A stretch of 7,740 nucleotides of DNA from Draconibacterium orientale (GCA_020718315.1 DYSK01000004.1:3986-11725), one strand, 5' to 3'. Positions 1 to 6,040 are shown, counted from the first letter of the stretch. Notes: generated from the letters alone by a model not told the origin. Program-made: numbers and translations.

Positions 1-58
1 TCGCGTCAGGCAATTGTCATTCGCTCACTTCGTTCGCGTTATTTGCTTCGCGTCATAC
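1..58. other. Non-coding edge segment with an inverted copy of the array unit
   Basis: This is the unexplained end of the window, outside the tandem array. Bases 5-14 read GTCAGGCAAT, the exact reverse complement of the core ATTGCCTGAC found in several units of the neighbouring array. The octamer TCGCGTCA occurs at 1-8 and again at 48-55. On the minus strand the stretch carries several GCGAA repeats. A transcript reading out of the sensor gene would pass the array and then reach this inverted copy, which could pair with several units. No start codon with a convincing reading frame was found, and the next gene lies outside the window. Confidence 0.5.
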
Positions 59-201
59 CATCGCCTGACCATCGCCTGACCATCGCCTGACCATCGCCTG
101 ACCATCGCCTGACCACTGCTTGACCATTGCTTGACCATTGCCTGACTATTGCCTGACCATCGCTTGACTATTGCCTGACCATCGCCTGACCATTGCCTAA
201 C
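59..201. repeat. Tandem array, 13 x 11 bp, consensus CATCGCCTGAC
   Basis: Thirteen contiguous 11-bp units run without any insertion or deletion (13 x 11 = 143 bp). Units 1-5 (59-113) are identical. Units 6-13 vary at unit positions 1, 3, 4, 7 and 9, and every one of the 13 substitutions I count is a transition. The last unit shares its final base with the stop codon (TAG, minus strand, 203-201) of the sensor gene, so the array starts directly at the end of that gene. Because 11 is not a multiple of 3, the TGA in the plus strand appears in all three plus frames. There are no spacers between units, so this is a minisatellite and not a CRISPR array. Its function is unknown; it could be a slippage-prone repeat, a structured 3' end for the sensor mRNA, or a multi-site protein-binding array. 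Confidence 0.95.
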
Positions 202-2318
202 TACTTCTTTCCTTTCAATTTGTCAATTTCGTCTTTTAACTCTTTCATTCGCAATTCGCGCCCTACAAATAATTTATTTATCCGAAAGAGCTCCGTATTT
301 TTATCTTCCAATTCTTGAGTTCGTTCTTTTATTAAAAGTTCGAGATTTTCGCGATACCTTTTCAATTCCGTCTCTGCTTGTTTCCGTTGCGTAATTACTT
401 CTGAAAAAAGAATCAGCCCTCCAATCTGATCTTTGTCTTCAAACCAAGGCCTAATTTCCCATCGTACATAATCAACACTTCCGTCCATTCGAGGAAAAAC
501 ATCATCGTCATCTTTGATGGTTTCGCCTGCCAAACATCGCCTGTGAATTTCTTTCCAGCGTTCTGGTATATCCGGAAAAACATCGTAATGCGAACGACCC
601 GGGAGGTGTTCCTCTTGAATATAATAATCCTGTAAATATCTTTCGCTGGCTATGATGTATATCATATTGTTATCGAACATGGCGATGGAGGCAGGGGAAT
701 GTTCAATTAATAAACGCAGCAATTTTTCCCCTTTTCTCAGTTCTTGTTCCATTTTTTTTTGCTCAGTAATGTCTTTATGCGTACCAATTATACGTAAAGG
801 TCGGTTATCAGTAGAACGCAGAAGTATTTTCCCTCGCGACAAAATCCATTTATATTGTCCATCTTTGCATTGTAGGCGATGTTCCAACTCCATAAAATCG
901 TGTTCTCCGCCAAAGTGTTTTTCTAAATTTGCATAGCTTTTTTCTCGATCGTCTGGATGAACGCGTGAATCCCATTCATTAAAGTTGTTTGTAATTTCGT
1001 GATCGGCAAATCCTAGCATTTCTTTCCATCGTTTTGAAAAGAAAACCGTATTGGTTTCTAAATTCCAATCCCACACGCCTTCTTGGCTTCCCTCTAAGGC
1101 AAAATGCCAGCGGTCTTCACTTTCTCTTAATTGCCTTTCCGCCTCCTTGCGATCTGTTATATCGGTCATGATATGAATAAATTGCTGAACTTTCCCGTCA
1201 ATATCTCGAATAGGCGAACACGATACGATGAATGCTTTGTCGTTATACTCAAAGGGCATTACTTCAGCACTTAGTTTTTTATCAGCTTTTGCTCTGACTA
1301 ATGGGCAGTTAGCAGGAGGCGTTTCGCATAAATGAAATAAAGTATGGCATTTTTTATTAATCAGGTCTTCTCTTTTTAAATTAAAAACCCGAAGGGTATC
1401 TTCATTTACATATCTGATAATGTGATTTGCGTCGATAACTTGAGCAGGCGTTCCAATGGTGTTAAATATGTTTTCCCAATCGTTTTGCGATTTCCTCAGC
1501 TCTGTAGTCCGTATTTTAATTTCTTCTTCCAGATGATCGTTTAAATCGAGGAGTGATTTTTCAGCCAATTTTCTTTTATTGTCACTGCGTTTTAAACTTA
1601 TGTAGAAAATAAAAATAAATCCTAACCCGCCAAGCCAAAGTATTGCAAACAATAAATACTGATTTCTTAAATCGGTTTTTGACAAAACAGTTAATTCCTC
1701 CATTGGGTAGGAAACACTAATTGCACCACGAATATCGTTAACCATATAGCCTTGTTGAGCGTGGCATTGTAAACAATTCTCTTCTGTATAAAATGGTTTC
1801 ATGAACCGAAAATATTCCTTGCCTTCCAAAGTATCAACCGAAACGAACTCTTTAGCGCCTTTTTCAAAAGCAAGAAGCCCTTGTTTTTCCCATTCGTCGG
1901 GAGCATTGTTTGGATTTATCAAACTTAAACTTGTGATATGACCCCGAATTGCCGTTGTTTTTTCTTGCAAGGAAAATACTTCTCGAGTCATATAGGCCGG
2001 ATTCATCAATGTAAATCGCAAAACAGAATCGATGTAAATATCTCGATTGGGGAGATAGGCTAAATAGGGATTCGATTGCGTGGCGCTATCTACAGTCACG
2101 TAAACACCTCCGTGCTCTGCCACCCAACGGCGGTAAAGTACGTCTTTTTCATAGCCAACACGCGTATATATGTAGGCTCGGTTGAAGGTTTCTTGGTTGA
2201 TCTGGATGATATTCCAACCTAACAACGAGGCCAAAAACAATGTTAGGGCAGCTGTTGAATAAACAAGAAAACGACGGATTAAAATTGATTCTCTATTTAA
2301 TTTTTGTTTTGTGTTCAT
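201..2318 (-). CDS. Membrane-bound heme-c/multi-PAS sensor protein without an output domain
   Basis: This 705-residue protein appears to be an inner-membrane sensor. A first membrane helix spans about residues 17-40. A periplasmic part (about 41-219) resembles the DUF3365/Tll0287-like family and carries the c-type heme motif CLQCH at 182-186. A second helix spans about 221-242. In the cytoplasm come a coiled coil (about 245-280), PAS 1 (about 281-390) with a Cys/His cluster (C324, H325, H329, C331, C338), PAS 2 of the PAS_3/PAC type (about 402-520) and PAS 3 (about 531-645). A terminal coiled coil contains the phrase LFVGRELRM, which I recall from PAS sensor proteins. No histidine kinase, GGDEF, EAL or methyl-accepting domain follows, although the C terminus does not look cut. 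It probably senses redox state or a gas ligand and passes the signal to a partner; the ligand and the partner are inferences. The ATG start places the short charged N terminus before helix 1. The stop codon touches the tandem array. Confidence 0.85.
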   Translation of the reverse strand: MNTKQKLNRESILIRRFLVYSTAALTLFLASLLGWNIIQINQETFNRAYIYTRVGYEKDVLYRRWVAEHGGVYVTVDSATQSNPYLAYLPNRDIYIDSVLRFTLMNPAYMTREVFSLQEKTTAIRGHITSLSLINPNNAPDEWEKQGLLAFEKGAKEFVSVDTLEGKEYFRFMKPFYTEENCLQCHAQQGYMVNDIRGAISVSYPMEELTVLSKTDLRNQYLLFAILWLGGLGFIFIFYISLKRSDNKRKLAEKSLLDLNDHLEEEIKIRTTELRKSQNDWENIFNTIGTPAQVIDANHIIRYVNEDTLRVFNLKREDLINKKCHTLFHLCETPPANCPLVRAKADKKLSAEVMPFEYNDKAFIVSCSPIRDIDGKVQQFIHIMTDITDRKEAERQLRESEDRWHFALEGSQEGVWDWNLETNTVFFSKRWKEMLGFADHEITNNFNEWDSRVHPDDREKSYANLEKHFGGEHDFMELEHRLQCKDGQYKWILSRGKILLRSTDNRPLRIIGTHKDITEQKKMEQELRKGEKLLRLLIEHSPASIAMFDNNMIYIIASERYLQDYYIQEEHLPGRSHYDVFPDIPERWKEIHRRCLAGETIKDDDDVFPRMDGSVDYVRWEIRPWFEDKDQIGGLILFSEVITQRKQAETELKRYRENLELLIKERTQELEDKNTELFRINKLFVGRELRMKELKDEIDKLKGKK

Positions 2319-2366
2319 TCGAATGGTATAGGCTCTAAATTTAAATATATTTTTTATGTTTCCCTA

Positions 2367-2374
2367 CAAAATAA
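2367..2374 (-). promoter_or_regulatory. Weak -7 promoter candidate for the sensor gene
   Basis: On the minus strand this reads TTATTTTG, matching 7 of 8 positions of the Bacteroidota consensus TAnnTTTG. It lies 48 bases before the sensor ATG. No well-spaced -33 TTG is visible, so the call is weak in this AT-rich stretch. Confidence 0.25.
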
Positions 2375-2387
2375 TAGACAATAATTT

Positions 2388-2498
2388 ATGCAGACTCAAA
2401 AAAGAGTAGTCATTAATGAGCGTAACAACGTTTATTTAGATTATAGAACCGATAGTTATAGTGAAAAAGTATATCTAATGTTTTCAGATAGGCCGTAG
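2388..2498 (+). pseudogene. Possible small ORF or decayed gene fragment (36 codons)
   Basis: An ATG at 2388 opens a 36-codon frame with a mixed, protein-like composition (begins MQTQKRVVINERNNV and ends MFSDRP) and a TAG stop. The same frame meets a TGA at 2505-2507 and then reads 21 further plausible codons to a TAA at 2571-2573. This fits either a very short gene or a remnant broken by two stops. I recognise no family. No ribosome binding site is evident, and the best upstream -7-like match (TATGTTTC, 2355-2362) is imperfect. A chance open frame is quite possible. Confidence 0.15.
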
Positions 2499-2565
2499 CT
2501 GAATTGATCCCAGAAAAGTCGATTAGTAGATGTACCGAAGTTCAACAAGAATATGCGATTTCCCA

Positions 2566-2606
2566 TTGCGTAATACCAAGATTTGTTACATTTCTTTGTA
2601 TTTTTG
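2566..2606 (+). promoter_or_regulatory. Promoter candidates for the DUF6155 gene
   Basis: Two -7 candidates overlap here. TATTTTTG at 2599-2606 matches TAnnTTTG perfectly and ends 9 bases before the ATG at 2616, implying a very short leader, but it has no correctly spaced -33 element. TACATTTC at 2587-2594 matches 7 of 8 positions and has a TTG at 2566-2568, 18 bases upstream, which is close to the usual Bacteroidota spacing. Either could serve; the sequence alone does not decide. Confidence 0.45.
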
Positions 2607-2615
2607 TGCCGAAGC

Positions 2616-3104
2616 ATGAGCAAAAAAGCATTAAAAAGATACATTTCAGAATTATCGAAAGAGCAGCTCGAAGAACAAATCATGGAGCTATACAGTCGGT
2701 TGAAAGAGGTTAAGCAATTCTATGATTTTGTATTTAACCCGAACGAAACCAAACGAATAGAAGAATGTAAGTTTAAGATTAAAAATGAGTATTTCCCAGT
2801 TTCGCGAAGAAAACCGAAAAGACGGCGGTCGGTAGCTCAAAAATTTATTAAATTGTTTATCAAGCTTGGCATAGAACCAATGCTTATTGCAGATGTTATG
2901 CTTTTTAATATAGAAACTGCCATTCTGTTTTCGACTGAAAATACGATAAAACAAGAAGCTTATTTTTTGAGCATTCAACGTTCTTATTCGGAAGCGGAGC
3001 AATACATCTCGGAAACCGGATTGAATGTGTTTTTTCATGACCGGATGGACTCAATCACAAAACAAGTTTGGGATCAAGAATGGTTTAATAGAGAAGCTTT
3101 TTGA
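2616..3104 (+). CDS. DUF6155 family protein of unknown function
   Basis: This 162-residue soluble protein matches my memory of the DUF6155 family, which is common in Bacteroidota and has no assigned function. Recognisable parts are the start MSKKALKRYISELSKEQLEE, the segment YDFVFNPNE (about 36-44), the basic run SRRKPKRRRS (63-72) followed by VAQKFIKLFIKLGIEP, and the helical stretch IADVMLFNIE (about 91-100). It looks largely alpha-helical, with no signal peptide or membrane segment. The basic cluster could contact nucleic acid or ribosomes, but that is only an inference. I chose ATG 2616 over the in-frame TTG at 2583: the extra 11 residues are hydrophobic and unlike the family, and the ATG start gives the usual N terminus. 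The gene stands alone, converging on the peptidase gene 37 bp downstream. Confidence 0.85.
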   Translation: MSKKALKRYISELSKEQLEEQIMELYSRLKEVKQFYDFVFNPNETKRIEECKFKIKNEYFPVSRRKPKRRRSVAQKFIKLFIKLGIEPMLIADVMLFNIETAILFSTENTIKQEAYFLSIQRSYSEAEQYISETGLNVFFHDRMDSITKQVWDQEWFNREAF

Positions 3105-3108
3105 TTTA

Positions 3109-3146
3109 CTGTTGCGAACAGAAAGCGATCGCAGCAGCAATTTATT
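3109..3146 (+). terminator. Possible terminator downstream of the DUF6155 gene
   Basis: CTGTTGCG (3109-3116) can pair with CGCAGCAG (3130-3137), giving an 8-bp stem with one G-U pair and a 13-base loop. A moderately T-rich tail follows (TTTATTT). The G-U pair becomes an A-C mismatch on the minus strand, so the structure favours the plus-strand transcript. The tail is not a clean U-tract, and it overlaps the end of the peptidase gene. The 37-bp convergent gap holds nothing else. Confidence 0.3.
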
Positions 3147-5280
3147 TCACAAAATCTTCCATATATAGATAAATTTTTTCGAGCAAATGAGTGCGAGTCG
3201 TTCCTCGCATATTGTGTTCTTGCTGAGGATAAACGAAATAATCGACCTGAACACCGGCATCAATGGCCGATTTCAAAAAGCTTAAGCTATTTTGCCAAAC
3301 AACTGTAGGATCAATATCGCCATGAATGACCAAAAGGCGATCCTTAATATTTCCGGCTTTCAATAGCAGGCTATTTTGTTTATATCCTTCCGGATTTTGT
3401 TCAGGGGTGTCCATATAGCGTTCGCCATACATAATCTCGTAATATTTCCAGTCGGTAACCGGTCCGCCGGCTACTCCGGCTTTAAAAACGCCCGGATTAT
3501 CGGCCAACATCGAAAGTGTCATAAAACCGCCATAACTCCAGCCTTGAATTCCCATTCTTTCGGCATCGACATTGGGTAAATTCTGCAAGAAACGAACGCC
3601 TGCCATTTGATCGGCCACTTCGTTTCTTCCTAATTTACGATGAATCGCATTTTCGAAAGCAAAGCCTCGGTTGGGGGTTCCTCTATTATCGAGTGTAAAG
3701 ACAATGTATCCACGTTGAGCCATCAATTCCATAAAAACATTTGCGCCACCCAACCACGAGTCGGTAACCAATTGCGCATGCGGACCGCCATACAAATAGT
3801 AAAATACAGGGTACGATTGTGTACTGTCGAAATCTGTGGGCAAAATCAGGCGGTAATACAAATCGGTATTGTCTTCGTTTTTGAGTTTCCCCATGATTAT
3901 TTTCCCCAATTTATAGTCTTTCAGCGGATTTGCATCGCGCAACAATTCTTTGGTTTTTTTTCCGGCTGAGGAAAAAATTTCATAAACGCGTGCTGTTTCT
4001 GTATTTGAATAGGAGTCGAATAGGTATTCTCCGGAAGGAGAAAGTGTTCCGGCATGCGTGCCGTGCTCAATACTTAGTTTTTTCATCTTAGCAGATTTGA
4101 GATGAATGCTGTAAATATGATTTTCGAGTGGGCTTTCCTTTGTTCCTTCAATCAAAAGATGTTCGTCGGATTTGTCAAAACCCAAAATTTTTGTTACCGT
4201 CCATTCGCCTTGCGTTAATTGCTTCACAAATTGTCCATTGGTTGAATAAATGTAAAGATGTTGCCAGCCATCGCGTTTGCTAAACCAAATAAACTGATCG
4301 GATCTGCTTTTTAGAAAAGTTAGCGAATGTTCAGGTTCCACCCAAGTATCCGATTTTTCCTCAAACAAAGTAAGTAAAAAATCGCCTGTTTGAGCATCGT
4401 ACTTATTCAGTTTGAGAAAATTCTGATCTCGATTTAAAACGGAAATGTAAATATATTTTTCATCGGGCGACCACGATACGTTGGTTAGGTATTGGTCTAT
4501 ATTTTCTCCCGTTTTGAGATAAACGGTTTTTTTGTTTTGAATGTCATAAACCGCAAGTTTCACTTTTTCGTTGGCGGTACCGGCCATTGGATATTTTATC
4601 ATCTTTACGGTGGCTTCCGGGCTGGTGATATCTACCAATGGATAATCGCCAACAAGGCTTTCGTCTTTTTGGTAATAGGCTAAAAAATTGCCTTTTGGCG
4701 ACCAGAAAATCCCACCTGTAATCCCAAATTCAGACCGATGAACAGTTTGTCCGTTTACAATGTTTTTCGGATCGTCGGTTAGTTGCAATTGCTCCTTGTT
4801 TTCGGCTACAAATAGATTGTTGGTAATGGTATAAGCCACTCTATTTGTATTTGGTTCTATTTCTATATTTTCGGCCGATTCCGGCCAGTTGTTCAATAGT
4901 AAAATTGATTTAGTTTCCACAGTTACACCAAAGAGTTGACTTTTATTCTGGAAAGTAAATTCCGATATTGTTTTCCATTGAATGGAAGGGAGGCGCTCAA
5001 TTTTTATTTCATACTTTTTTAGGAGCGTATTCATTTCCGTGAGTGTGACAAGCGTTTTGGCGGCATTTTCGTTCACGGCCGAGCCAAGAAGGATGGCATT
5101 ATTTTCAATAAAACTGTAAAGTTCACTTTTGTCGACCCAAGCCAAATTTGCAATGCGTTTGGGCATGATGCTGGGATTTAGATAACTAGCATCTTTGAAA
5201 TCGAAAATTTTCTCTTGAGCATATCCTGTAAAGGCCAAAAGAAAAATTGCAAAAAGAAGAGGTAATTTAATTGTTCTCAT
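3142..5280 (-). CDS. Secreted S9 family prolyl peptidase (DPP IV / prolyl tripeptidyl peptidase type)
   Basis: This 712-residue serine peptidase should release N-terminal di- or tripeptides ending in proline, in the periplasm or at the cell surface. A signal peptide covers about residues 1-21 (cleavage near FTGYA-QE); no lipobox cysteine is seen. The beta-propeller (DPPIV_N type) spans about 95-450 and contains HRSEFGI (181-187) and repeated WSP blades such as FWSPKG and SWSPDEKYI. The alpha/beta-hydrolase domain spans about 480-712. The catalytic triad is Ser582 in GWSYGG, Asp657 in HGDIDP and His689 in QEHN; Tyr497 in YLYGGP is the likely oxyanion-hole tyrosine. The spacings of 75 and 32 residues match those I recall for Porphyromonas PTP-A (S603, D678, H710). 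It shows only one glutamate (E184) where DPP IV has a Glu-Glu pair, so dipeptidyl versus tripeptidyl specificity cannot be set from sequence. Length is normal for the family. The gene is monocistronic here, divergent from rimP. Confidence 0.9.
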   Translation of the reverse strand: MRTIKLPLLFAIFLLAFTGYAQEKIFDFKDASYLNPSIMPKRIANLAWVDKSELYSFIENNAILLGSAVNENAAKTLVTLTEMNTLLKKYEIKIERLPSIQWKTISEFTFQNKSQLFGVTVETKSILLLNNWPESAENIEIEPNTNRVAYTITNNLFVAENKEQLQLTDDPKNIVNGQTVHRSEFGITGGIFWSPKGNFLAYYQKDESLVGDYPLVDITSPEATVKMIKYPMAGTANEKVKLAVYDIQNKKTVYLKTGENIDQYLTNVSWSPDEKYIYISVLNRDQNFLKLNKYDAQTGDFLLTLFEEKSDTWVEPEHSLTFLKSRSDQFIWFSKRDGWQHLYIYSTNGQFVKQLTQGEWTVTKILGFDKSDEHLLIEGTKESPLENHIYSIHLKSAKMKKLSIEHGTHAGTLSPSGEYLFDSYSNTETARVYEIFSSAGKKTKELLRDANPLKDYKLGKIIMGKLKNEDNTDLYYRLILPTDFDSTQSYPVFYYLYGGPHAQLVTDSWLGGANVFMELMAQRGYIVFTLDNRGTPNRGFAFENAIHRKLGRNEVADQMAGVRFLQNLPNVDAERMGIQGWSYGGFMTLSMLADNPGVFKAGVAGGPVTDWKYYEIMYGERYMDTPEQNPEGYKQNSLLLKAGNIKDRLLVIHGDIDPTVVWQNSLSFLKSAIDAGVQVDYFVYPQQEHNMRGTTRTHLLEKIYLYMEDFVK

Positions 5281-5305
5281 AAAATGGTTTCGTTTATTTC
5301 GAAAA

Positions 5306-5313
5306 CAAAACTA
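5306..5313 (-). promoter_or_regulatory. -7 promoter element for the S9 peptidase gene
   Basis: On the minus strand this reads TAGTTTTG, a perfect match to the Bacteroidota -7 consensus TAnnTTTG, ending 25 bases before the peptidase ATG. That would give a leader of roughly 18 bases. I see no clear TTG at the -33 distance. Confidence 0.5.
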
Positions 5314-5406
5314 CAAAATGATTAGAGAAAAGCTGCTTTTTTGTTTTACCTGCTTGAAAATCAGTAAAAAGATTTAAAAAAGAGTGCTTTGTGTCGAAAA
5401 AAGGTT

Positions 5407-5414
5407 TATTTTTG
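5407..5414 (+). promoter_or_regulatory. -7 promoter element for the rimP-nusA-infB operon
   Basis: TATTTTTG matches TAnnTTTG perfectly. A TTTG lies upstream at 5388-5391, but the 15-base gap is shorter than the usual 19-21, so the -33 assignment is unsure. Transcription would start near 5420, just at or inside the first leader hairpin. The transcript would then carry about 135 bases before rimP. No other convincing -7 element lies between the leader hairpins and rimP. Confidence 0.5.
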
Positions 5415-5452
5415 CAGCGTTTTTCGGGATATTTATATTCGAAAAGCGGGCT

Positions 5453-5475
5453 CTCCTTAATGATAAGGAGTTTTT
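5453..5475 (+). terminator. Intrinsic terminator-like hairpin 2 in the rimP leader
   Basis: CTCCTTA (5453-5459) and TAAGGAG (5464-5470) form a perfect 7-bp stem with loop ATGA, followed at once by TTTTT. The U-tract lies only on the plus-strand side, so it would act on transcription towards rimP. The right arm also contains the Shine-Dalgarno-like sequence TAAGGAG. Confidence 0.55.
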
Positions 5476-5510
5476 AATTGTCGAAAGGCATTAAAACATA
5501 AGACTACGGA

Positions 5511-5534
5511 GAGGGGGCATACGTCCCCTTTTTT
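5511..5534 (+). terminator. Intrinsic terminator-like hairpin 3 in the rimP leader
   Basis: GAGGGGGC (5511-5518) pairs with GTCCCCTT (5523-5530), an 8-bp GC-rich stem with two G-U pairs and loop ATAC, and runs into TTTTTT (5529-5534). It ends 22 bases before the rimP ATG. It is the stronger of the two terminator-like hairpins and faces rimP, so the operon would have to be expressed by read-through or from a promoter I cannot see. Confidence 0.65.
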
Positions 5535-5556
5535 CGTAAAAAAAAGAAATAAATAA

Positions 5557-6027
5557 ATGATAACAAAAGAGCGAATTTTAGAATTAGCACAGGAGCACTT
5601 GAAAGACTCGCCGCGGTTTTTGGTGGAGCTTAAGTTGACTTCCGATAATCAGATTGAAGTTTTTATCGATGGAGACGAAAACGTTTCGATTGATGAATGT
5701 GTAGATTTAAGTCGCCACATCGAGTTTAGTCTCGATCGCGAAACGGAAGATTTTGCACTCAGCGTTTCTAGTGCAGGATTGGATTTGCCTTTAAAGTTTA
5801 TTCGTCAATATCCTAAATATATTGGAGAAAACTTTCTCATTAAACTGAAAAGCGGCGAGCAATTATTGGTTCGTCTCGAAAAAGTGTCAGAACAAGAAAT
5901 TACCGTTGTTCCATTGGGGCTGAATCCGAATGCCAAAAAAGGAACGCAAAAAAAATACATTCAGGGGACACCTCTGAATCTTACGTTGGATTTAATAGAA
6001 GAAAGTAAAATAGAAATTACCTTTTAA
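5557..6027 (+). CDS. rimP: Ribosome maturation factor RimP
   Basis: RimP (156 residues, normal length) assists maturation of the 30S ribosomal subunit in the cytoplasm. The N-terminal domain (about 1-80) carries the family core: IDGDENVSIDECVDLSRHIE (about 37-56), then LDRE..DFALSVSSAGLDLPL (about 59-79), the equivalent of the VSSPGLDRPL signature with alanine in place of proline, as I recall for Bacteroidota. A C-terminal Sm-like domain follows (about 85-156). The ATG at 5557 sits after an AT-rich leader without a Shine-Dalgarno sequence, as is usual in this phylum. nusA follows 13 bp downstream, so the two are surely co-transcribed. Expression is likely governed by the terminator-like leader upstream. 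Confidence 0.95.
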   Translation: MITKERILELAQEHLKDSPRFLVELKLTSDNQIEVFIDGDENVSIDECVDLSRHIEFSLDRETEDFALSVSSAGLDLPLKFIRQYPKYIGENFLIKLKSGEQLLVRLEKVSEQEITVVPLGLNPNAKKGTQKKYIQGTPLNLTLDLIEESKIEITF

Positions 6028-6040
6028 TACAAAAGTAAAA

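Larger units (their letters stand above)
2319..2615. other. Intergenic region between the sensor and DUF6155 genes
   Basis: This 297-bp region separates two divergent genes and should hold both of their promoters. Besides the promoter candidates and one doubtful small reading frame (2388-2498), I see no RNA gene, no strong hairpin and no mobile-element ends. Its middle part (about 2388-2573) looks more protein-like than ordinary spacer on both strands: the minus-strand frame ending at 2456 also stays open into the DUF6155 gene. It may therefore be a decayed gene fragment. Confidence 0.5.
5418..5534 (+). ncRNA. Structured leader RNA upstream of rimP (candidate attenuator or sRNA)
   Basis: This stretch folds into three successive hairpins. 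Hairpin 1 pairs CGTTTTTCG (5418-5426) with CGAAAAGCG (5440-5448), 9 bp with one G-U pair. Hairpins 2 and 3 look like intrinsic terminators and are listed separately. CTCTCC (5451-5456), which includes part of the left arm of hairpin 2, can instead pair perfectly with GGAGAG (5508-5513), which overlaps the base of hairpin 3. The two folds exclude each other, as in attenuators. If termination at 5534 is efficient, the same region would give a short RNA of about 110-115 bases. In E. coli the rimP-nusA-infB leader also contains terminators and nusA is autoregulated; a similar role here is an inference. I do not recognise a named RNA family. Confidence 0.5.

Noticed and set aside
59..201. CRISPR-like array
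   Set aside because: The 11-bp units are directly joined with no spacers, far too short for CRISPR repeats, and no cas gene is nearby.
59..201. Extension of the sensor protein by a repeat-encoded tail
   Set aside because: The frame ends at TAG 203-201 before the array, and the same frame meets another TAG within 33 bases; the array is outside the protein.
652..936. Plus-strand open frame of 94 codons
   Set aside because: It lies antisense inside the sensor gene, whose PAS domains are clear, and its translation resembles no protein.
2583..2615. Upstream TTG start for the DUF6155 gene
   Set aside because: It adds 11 hydrophobic residues not expected in the family and overlaps the promoter candidates; ATG 2616 gives the normal N terminus.
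2688..3038. Minus-strand open frame of 116 codons
   Set aside because: It is antisense to the well-supported DUF6155 gene.
3125..3132. GCGATCGC palindrome as a HIP1-type dispersed repeat
   Set aside because: Only a single copy is present in the window and the organism does not look cyanobacterial.
3640..3969. Plus-strand open frame of 109 codons
   Set aside because: It is antisense to the catalytic domain of the S9 peptidase and has no recognisable features.
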